From: Brevibacillus thermoruber 423 | GTDB lineage: Bacteria; Bacillota; Bacilli; Brevibacillales; Brevibacillaceae | Direction: 5' to 3' | Length of the DNA stretch: 64,000 nucleotides | Assembly (NCBI RefSeq): GCF_000454065.1 | Contig: NZ_KE695652.1 | Coordinates: 23,291 to 87,290 of the forward strand | Made by a program: the position numbers and the translations under genes | In this document: positions 59,504 to 64,000 of the stretch, in pieces | How the letters are laid out: each line of letters starts with the position of its first letter | Position numbering within the stretch: the stretch's first letter is position 1 | The notes under the pieces: generated by a model | What the model was told of the DNA's origin: nothing | What the model saw: the letters and a program-made list of their open reading frames with translations, nothing else | Database searches by the model: none

Positions 59504-59856
59504 GCGGCGGGACGGGACAGGTAGTCCGCGATTTCGGCCAGCTTGTGCTCGGCGGCTTCGCGGATTTCTTTGGGAATCACGAACTTGTCTTCGGCCGTCG
59601 CGTGCATGTAAAACTTCGCTTCCAGATAAGGGTGGCCCAATTTGACCGTCAATTCTCCCTTGCCGGTGGTGGTGCTGGTGTAGTTGGTCGGAATGCGGAG
59701 AAAATACGAAGTGCTGGTGGCGGAGTCGTAGATGACGACATCGTAGGTGGGGGGGCTGTCGCCGCCGGAGCGGTGGAACCCTTGCTGCCGGAGCATTTTG
59801 TCGACGTAGGACAGCGGCTGTACAACACCGGTCAGGTTTTTGCTTTTTAACCGCAT
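59494..59856 (-). CDS. YugN-like family protein
   Basis: A 120-residue soluble protein similar in pattern to Bacillus YugN (MRLKSKNLTGVVQPLSYVDKMLRQQGF, then YDVVIYDSATSTSYFLRIPTNY and YLEAKFYMHATAEDKFVIPKEIREAAEHKLAEIADYL). Its function is unknown. The second ATG (59856) is chosen because GGAGG lies seven bases before it and abuts the first ATG (59862). Confidence 0.83.
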   Translation of the reverse strand: MRLKSKNLTGVVQPLSYVDKMLRQQGFHRSGGDSPPTYDVVIYDSATSTSYFLRIPTNYTSTTTGKGELTVKLGHPYLEAKFYMHATAEDKFVIPKEIREAAEHKLAEIADYLSRPAAQP

Positions 59857-59964
59857 GGACATCCTCCTTGGCTACCACTCAAAATTGTGTGTTGCCTAAT
59901 CATATGTGGAGGGGCGGCGATTCAGACTTACAGACAGGAGAATCATGAAGGAGTGGAACATCCC

Positions 59965-60807
59965 GTGAAACAAGCCGATCTGCATACCCATACACGCGCA
60001 TCCGACGGCACCTGCGAGCCTGCGGAAAACGTCCGTCTGGCCGCGGAAGCCGGACTGGCTGCCGTCGCCATCACCGACCACGACACCGTCGCGGGGCTTC
60101 CCGCCGCGCTGGAAGCGGCAGCCGGGCTGAACCTCGAGGTCATCCCCGGCGTGGAGATAAGCTCTGCCGCCAACGGACAGGATATCCACGTGCTCGGCTA
60201 TTTCGTCCCGTACGACGACGAGGCGTTTCAGGAGAAGCTGCGCGGGCTGCGCGAGACCCGGCACGAGCGCAACAAGCTGATGATCGCACGCCTGCGCGAG
60301 CTGGGCATCCCGATCACCCTGGAGAGCGTCTACCGGCGCAAGAAGGGGGAGGACAAAAACATCGGCCGCCCCCACATCGCCGAAGAGCTGATGGAACTGG
60401 GCGTGGTCGGCTCCATCGACGAAGCGTTTGCCAAGTACCTGGGCCGCGAAGGAGCGGCCTATGTAAACCCTCCGCGCATCTCGCCCCAGGAGGCGATCAC
60501 GCTGATCCAGGAAGCCGGCGGCGCCGCCGTGCTCGCCCATCCCGGCCTGTACGACGACGATGAACTGGTGCGAGAACTGATCGCCTTTGGCCTAGATGGC
60601 ATCGAAGTATGGCACCCGGACAACGACGCCGCCGACCGGGAGCGGTATCGCACCTGGGCAGAGGAGCACGGCCTGGTCATGACCGGCGGCTCCGACTTCC
60701 ACGGCTGGCGCGGCGAAGAGCCGTTTCACGCCATGCTGGGCACGCACACGGCACCGCTGTCCGCGGTGGAGCGGCTGCGGGAAATTGCGGCGAAGCGGAA
60801 GCGGTAA
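59965..60807 (+). CDS. PHP domain phosphoesterase (RNase AM/YciV-like)
   Basis: A 280-residue metal-dependent phosphoesterase. ADLHTHTRASDGT, AITDHDTVAG, PGVEISSA, VLAHPGLY and TGGSDFHGW hold the PHP metal ligands. The size and NIGRPHIAEELMELGVV segment match YciV-type enzymes, which remove 5' nucleotides from RNA and dephosphorylate 3',5'-bisphosphonucleotides. GTG 59965 has AAGGAG 11 bases upstream. Its last 131 bases overlap an opposite-strand frame. Confidence 0.9.
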   Translation: MKQADLHTHTRASDGTCEPAENVRLAAEAGLAAVAITDHDTVAGLPAALEAAAGLNLEVIPGVEISSAANGQDIHVLGYFVPYDDEAFQEKLRGLRETRHERNKLMIARLRELGIPITLESVYRRKKGEDKNIGRPHIAEELMELGVVGSIDEAFAKYLGREGAAYVNPPRISPQEAITLIQEAGGAAVLAHPGLYDDDELVRELIAFGLDGIEVWHPDNDAADRERYRTWAEEHGLVMTGGSDFHGWRGEEPFHAMLGTHTAPLSAVERLREIAAKRKR

Positions 60808-61060
60808 AAGGAGGGCAGAGGCCCCGAGCCATCAGGCAGCCCGCGGGCAGCCTCCTTACCTTCGTTTTTTTCTCGTCGTATTCCCGTGCCTTTTTGTCCA
60901 GATACAGATGGTTGTCGATGCCGTACACCTGCCCGATGGCAGTCAGGACGGTCATGAGGAAAAAGATCAATCCGTATGCGATCATAAACCGGTCCAGCGC
61001 AAAGCAGGCCACAATGGCGGCGATCAGAACGGCAAGCGCAGCCCACACGACTGTTTTCAT
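60677..61060 (-). CDS. Small two-span membrane protein with antisense-overlapping tail
   Basis: The N-terminal 70 residues are a credible membrane protein: MKTVVWAALAVLIAAIVACF, DRFMIAYGLIFFLMTVLTAI and then a charged VYGIDNHLYLDKKAREYDEKK. After that the frame continues through 60 residues of Arg/Ala/Pro-rich sequence antisense to the PHP gene and probably not a natural domain. ATG 61060 has GGGGG six bases upstream. A lost stop codon or a frameshift near 60,850 would explain the tail. Confidence 0.65.
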   Translation of the reverse strand: MKTVVWAALAVLIAAIVACFALDRFMIAYGLIFFLMTVLTAIGQVYGIDNHLYLDKKAREYDEKKTKVRRLPAGCLMARGLCPPFTASASPQFPAAAPPRTAVPCACPAWRETALRRASRGSRSRRS

Positions 61061-61149
61061 GGCCATCCCCCTTTTTTGATTCGTTCACGTCGGATCATAC
61101 GGCGTACTTGTATGTACGGAGGATGTTTTGGAACGTTTCGGAAACGGAC

Positions 61150-61182
61150 AACCCCGCGTCCAGTAAGGGCCGCGGGGTTGTT
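61150..61182. terminator. Terminator-like stem next to yjcF
   Basis: AACCCCGCG pairs perfectly with CGCGGGGTT, followed by GTTGTT; it could end the yjcF transcript on the minus strand. Confidence 0.6.
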
Positions 61183-61189
61183 GGCGTAC

Positions 61190-61645
61190 TTAGTTTGTAT
61201 CCAGTTTCTTTTCCATGGCGATGTGCTCAATGCCGGCTTCGTCGAACACGTCACCGTGCGGTTGGTAGCCGAGCTTCTCATAAAAGCGTTGGGCGTGGGT
61301 CTGGGCGTTCAGCTTGAGGCTGTGGTAGCCGAGACGGCGGGCGGTTTCCTCCATGGCCAGCATCAGCTCCCGGCCCAGGCCGGTGCCGCGCTCGCTTTTC
61401 AACACGGCGACCCGCTCCACTTTGCCCACACCGGGAGCGTACGGACGCAAACGGCTTGCCCCGACGGGCGTTTCCCCCGCGTAGGCGACGAAGTGAACGG
61501 TCCCTGTGTCCGGCCGGTCATGTTCGTCAATCTCCAGCTCTTCCGGCACCTGCTGTTCCTCGATAAACACGGCCCGCCGCACCGACAGGGCATCGTTCAT
61601 CTGCTTGTCAGACTGGACAGTCTCGATTTGGTACACCTGATTCAT
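61190..61645 (-). CDS. yjcF: GNAT family N-acetyltransferase YjcF
   Basis: A 151-residue acetyltransferase. ALSVRRAVFIEEQQVPEELEIDEHD is the substrate side, and VERVAVLKSERGTGLGRELMLAMEETARRLGY is the acetyl-CoA-binding motif (R/Q-x-x-G-x-G/A). GYQPHGDVFDEAGIEHIAMEK is the usual end of YjcF/ElaA-type proteins. AAAGGAAGC precedes ATG 61645; GTG 61651 is an alternative. It is grouped with yjcG and yjcH, as in Bacillus. Confidence 0.87.
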   Translation of the reverse strand: MNQVYQIETVQSDKQMNDALSVRRAVFIEEQQVPEELEIDEHDRPDTGTVHFVAYAGETPVGASRLRPYAPGVGKVERVAVLKSERGTGLGRELMLAMEETARRLGYHSLKLNAQTHAQRFYEKLGYQPHGDVFDEAGIEHIAMEKKLDTN

Positions 61646-61750
61646 CGTCACGCTTCCTTTCGCTCTGCACAGAAGTTCCCTCCCCGCTAGCCGTGAAGGG
61701 GTTTTCGAACGGAGTCCGCTTGCATTCGTCCGCGCGGTATGTCCGCGTGG

Positions 61751-62260
61751 TTACTTTTTCAGCAGGAAGGTTTGATACACGCTCCAGATGCCGTCCTCCA
61801 ACTGGTAAATCAAGTGGAAGCGGTCAATCTCCGAGGTCAGGTCGATCTTGACCATGCTCAGTTGGCTGGTCACGTCGCGCAGCTCGTCGTTGGACAGATC
61901 GCGACCGATGGTCAGATGGGGCACGTAGGCGTACGTTTCCGGGGTATTGACGCACTTGTTTACAATCTTTTCGTGCAGGGCCACAAACGGCTCCTTGTTC
62001 TGCACGGCAATGTAGATCACGTTGCTGGTCGGGTGGAACGACGAGATGCGGTGGAAATGAGCCGTAAAGCTTTCCGTCGATTGGGCTACCTGCTCGAGGT
62101 GGCTCACCAGTTCGGGCAGACGATCGTCTTCCAGGTCAAAAGCCTCTTTCAGGCGGATATACGGCGGGATCAAAGCGTAGGTCGGGTCGTAGCGCTTTCG
62201 GTATGAGTTGGCCACTTCTTGCACCTTGCTGGATGGGAATACGACGATACTGTATTTCAT
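61751..62260 (-). CDS. yjcG: 2H phosphoesterase-like protein YjcG
   Basis: A 169-residue protein of the 2H phosphoesterase (2'-5' RNA ligase-like) superfamily. The two catalytic motifs are SFHPTSNVIYIAV and VPHLTIGRD. MKYSIVVFPSSKVQEVANSYRKRYDP at the start is typical of YjcG. GAAGGAGG precedes ATG 62260. Its substrate is unknown. It lies between yjcF and yjcH, matching Bacillus gene order. Confidence 0.9.
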   Translation of the reverse strand: MKYSIVVFPSSKVQEVANSYRKRYDPTYALIPPYIRLKEAFDLEDDRLPELVSHLEQVAQSTESFTAHFHRISSFHPTSNVIYIAVQNKEPFVALHEKIVNKCVNTPETYAYVPHLTIGRDLSNDELRDVTSQLSMVKIDLTSEIDRFHLIYQLEDGIWSVYQTFLLKK

Positions 62261-62410
62261 ATGGAACCCCTCCTTCTTCACGTTTGAACATGCCATCATA
62301 TCCAATTATTTTAACAGAAAATTCTCCATTTGTGTAATGTTATGCGTCAACCCGTATATTCCTCCCGCGACGGGACAGACTGTTAACAGCAGGGAGGTGT
62401 TCAATCCATC

Positions 62411-62569
62411 GTGAAAACAGCCATGATGATTACCTTTATGTTCCTCGTCCTTTTTCTGCTGGCGCTGCTTACCTTTACAATCATTACGGTCATCCGCAAA
62501 GCGGAATTCGAAGAGGCGCTCGTCTCGCCGGGAAAGGAAGACGGCACGCGGGAAGAACGACCACGGTAA
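62411..62569 (+). CDS. Small single-span membrane protein, 52 residues
   Basis: GTG 62411 to TAA 62569. One hydrophobic span (MMITFMFLVLFLLALLTFTIITVI) precedes a charged tail ending REERPR. GGGAGGTG lies 11-12 bases upstream. It sits on the opposite strand between yjcG and yjcH, and its stop is two bases from the yjcH stop. No family was recognised. Confidence 0.55.
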   Translation: MKTAMMITFMFLVLFLLALLTFTIITVIRKAEFEEALVSPGKEDGTREERPR

Positions 62570-62571
62570 GT

Positions 62572-63276
62572 TTACCCAAACAGCGCACGCAGCATGCGCG
62601 GCAGGTTGGCCTGCCAATATCCCCACGTGTGGTCACCCGCAAAGGTCTCGTAAGCCAGGGTGACCCCTTTTGTTTCCAGGATGGCGCGCAGCCGTTCGTT
62701 GGCCGCGAGCAGGTTGAGCGTCCCGCGCGACGTCTCCACCGCCGTTTCGGCCGTCCCCACTTCCAGGTAGACGTGCAGGGAAGCAGGCAGATCCGTCGCC
62801 GCGACACGCCGGTTCAGCGCCTCGTCCATCGCCGCCGACTGGCAGGCCACCTGGCCAAACGTGTGCGGATACGCCAGCGCCGTAAACAGCGACACGACGC
62901 CGCCCAACGACTCGCCCAGCAGCGTCCGCGCCTGCCCCAGCGGATGGGTGGAGTAGTGACGGTCCACGTACCCGACCGCCTCGACGGCCAAATAGCGCCG
63001 GTAGGCCAGATGTTCGTCGCCGTCCGGATGGTAGCGCGCGTACCGCCGGGCCTTGTCCACCGGCAGGAAGACGGCGAGCAGGTCCGGGATCTCTTTCTCC
63101 CGGTGGAGCTGTTCCAGAAGCGTCGCCAGCCGGCCCAGCGACAGGTAGTCCTCGCCGTCCTGCACGTACAGGACGGGATAGGAGTAGAGCGGGGAGTACC
63201 GCTCAGGGGTGTAGATCAGGAGCCGTTCCGTGGTTCCCAGGCAAATGCTCGTCAGCGTGATTTCATTCAGCGGCAC
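62572..63276 (-). CDS. yjcH: Esterase-like alpha/beta hydrolase YjcH
   Basis: A 234-residue enterochelin-esterase-like (Esterase D) hydrolase. ERYSPLYSYPVLYVQDGEDYLSLG and the nucleophile elbow TLLGESLGGVVSLFTAL are typical, with the catalytic His in FAGDHTWGYWQANLP. GTG 63276 is chosen because AAAGGAGG lies seven bases upstream; ATG 63309 in frame overlaps the promoter -10. Its substrate is unknown. It completes the conserved yjcFGH group. Confidence 0.88.
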   Translation of the reverse strand: MPLNEITLTSICLGTTERLLIYTPERYSPLYSYPVLYVQDGEDYLSLGRLATLLEQLHREKEIPDLLAVFLPVDKARRYARYHPDGDEHLAYRRYLAVEAVGYVDRHYSTHPLGQARTLLGESLGGVVSLFTALAYPHTFGQVACQSAAMDEALNRRVAATDLPASLHVYLEVGTAETAVETSRGTLNLLAANERLRAILETKGVTLAYETFAGDHTWGYWQANLPRMLRALFG

Positions 63277-63307
63277 AGGGATATCCTCCTTTGGGTGTGC
63301 TGGTTTC

Positions 63308-63343
63308 ATTATACCGGAGGGGAGGGGGTGGGGGGAAACCGGT
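63308..63343 (-). promoter_or_regulatory. yjcH promoter with a G-run spacer
   Basis: A minus-strand -10 TATAAT (63313-63308) is followed upstream by four G-runs on the plus strand (2, 4, 5 and 6 G at 63316-63335), flanked by ACCGG and CCGGT (63313-63317 and 63339-63343). No normal -35 is visible. Confidence 0.45.
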
Positions 63344-63461
63344 CATTAGTTGGCAGGCAAGTCGGGCGTATGGCGCGATTGTGGAACTGGTTTTATCATG
63401 AATTTGTTCGTGACTTGAGTGTCCGTGCTTGGATAGGTTGGCTTTGGTTTGATCGGTGATC

Positions 63462-63800
63462 TTGTTTCGGAGCTTTACCCTTGCTTCGATCTTTGCTCCG
63501 TTTCGATCACTGCCTTTGCTTCGAATTCTGTCCCTGCTTCGATCTCGGTCTCTGTTTCGATTTATAGCTATGTTTCGATCTTAGTCCTTGCTTCGATCAT
63601 TGCCCCTGCTTCGATCATTGTCTCTGCTTCGATTATTGCCCCTGTTTCGGTCAATTGTCCTTGCTTCGATCATTGACCTTGCTTCGATCATTGACCTTGC
63701 TTCGAGCTTTGTCCTTGCTTCGATCATTGCCCCTGCTTCGATCTTTACCCTTGTTTCGTTTCTTTACGCTTGCTTCAGTCTTTGCCCTTGCCTCGATTAC
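63462..63800. repeat. Degenerate 18-bp tandem repeat array, about 20 units
   Basis: Units resemble CTTGCTTCGATCATTGCC. The TTCG core recurs at 63466, 63485, 63502, 63520, 63538, 63556, 63574, 63592, 63610, 63628, 63646, 63665, 63683, 63701, 63719, 63737, 63755, and as TTCA or CTCG at 63774 and 63792. Almost every step is 18 bp; four are 17 or 19. The plus strand is T/C-rich. All three plus frames are open over long stretches, but the composition looks repeat-driven, not protein-driven. The nearest genes are yjcH (divergent) and the gene starting at 63951. Function unknown. Confidence 0.85.
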
Positions 63801-63950
63801 CATAAGCCTTGACCCATCTCGCCACATTTACCACCATGTAGCTCCTCCCTCGGACGGACACCCCGCCGGCCGAAAGATTGTCGCAATTCCGCCATCGTAT
63901 GATACTATGATAGGGAATGACTTCACTCAATGGTGGAAGGGGTTGTCTCA

Positions 63951-64000
63951 ATGAAGAAGCACGTACACAGCAGCGAAGTCAGAAATGCCGCCCTGACGCG
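63951..64000 (+). CDS. Start of an unidentified gene, cut by the window end
   Basis: ATG 63951 has GGAAGGGG about eight bases upstream. Only 16 residues are visible (MKKHVHSSEVRNAALT), too few to name a family. A TACTAT/TATGAT -10-like sequence lies near 63,900-63,910. The repeat array ends 150 bases before it, so the array may be part of its upstream control region. Confidence 0.6.
   Translation, partial: MKKHVHSSEVRNAALT

Noticed and set aside
63588-63954. Overlapping plus-strand frames with LLRSLP-like or ASIIAP-like hexapeptide repeats
   Set aside because: They arise from the 18-bp repeat in every frame, are broken by 17- and 19-bp units and lack SDs, so they are not called as genes.
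1-64000. tRNA, rRNA, CRISPR arrays, insertion sequences and prophage genes
   Set aside because: No tRNA T-arm pattern with cloverleaf context, rRNA block, regular spacer array, transposase or phage structural gene was found in the window.

Overview
This window is GC-rich chromosomal DNA from a low-GC-phylum Gram-positive relative, most likely a Brevibacillus- or Paenibacillaceae-type member of the Bacillales. The inference rests on many Bacillus-type genes (yhaM, ytnP, yugN, thpR, yjcD-like helicase, the yjcF-yjcG-yjcH trio, azlC-azlD), AGGAGG-like ribosome binding sites with frequent GTG and TTG starts, sigma-A promoters and ECF-type promoters. No rRNA, tRNA, CRISPR array, insertion sequence or prophage was seen. 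Both ends are cut inside genes.

Region by region. 1-3.7 kb: the 3' end of an RluA-type pseudouridine synthase, then a promoter with a cre-like box, a structured leader with a terminator, and an aromatic (homogentisate) degradation operon: FAH-family hydrolase, hmgA and a flavin-reductase-like protein. 3.8-10.4 kb: small housekeeping genes (DUF2935-like, PspC, map, nadE, DUF2062, DedA, DUF1232, yhaM). 10.4-14.2 kb: a structured non-coding stretch, then an unusual cluster: a winged-helix-like protein with a strong internal start, a coupled coiled-coil protein, and a 685-residue SEC-C protein carrying an integrase-like core-binding region without a recombinase catalytic domain. 14.3-27.5 kb: an Fsr-type exporter, a PfkB kinase with an altered catalytic loop, an LCP cell wall enzyme, an old-yellow-enzyme reductase behind a palindromic operator, YtnP lactonase, an MFS pump, an SGNH hydrolase and a two-gene ABC-2 transporter. 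27.5-31.2 kb: an ECF sigma factor and its anti-sigma factor, with an autoregulatory-looking promoter that overlaps the stop codon of an XPB-like helicase. 31.4-39.9 kb: a CNNM/CBS membrane protein, an ABC importer with two paralogous lipoprotein receptors, and a divergent SgrR-like regulator/MFS exporter pair. 39.9-48.5 kb: a TerB-like gene behind a perfect SigW-like promoter, surE and a coupled unknown, thpR, a lone cheW, and a MocR-azlC-azlD operon. 48.5-63.3 kb: TerC, a RacA-like DNA-binding protein, a ZIP transporter, fabI, an MFS carrier, a UvrD-type helicase with a CoiA-like zinc ribbon, a second CNNM/CBS protein, YitT, an MBL hydrolase, a PHP phosphoesterase and the yjcFGH group.

The most unexplained element is at 63,462-63,800: about twenty degenerate 18-bp tandem repeats built on CTTGCTTCGATCATTGCC, lying between the yjcH promoter and the gene that begins at 63,951. 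Other candidates for new biology are the two structured RNA regions (about 643-835 and 10,395-10,600), the SEC-C/core-binding cluster, and several perfect palindromes in promoters.
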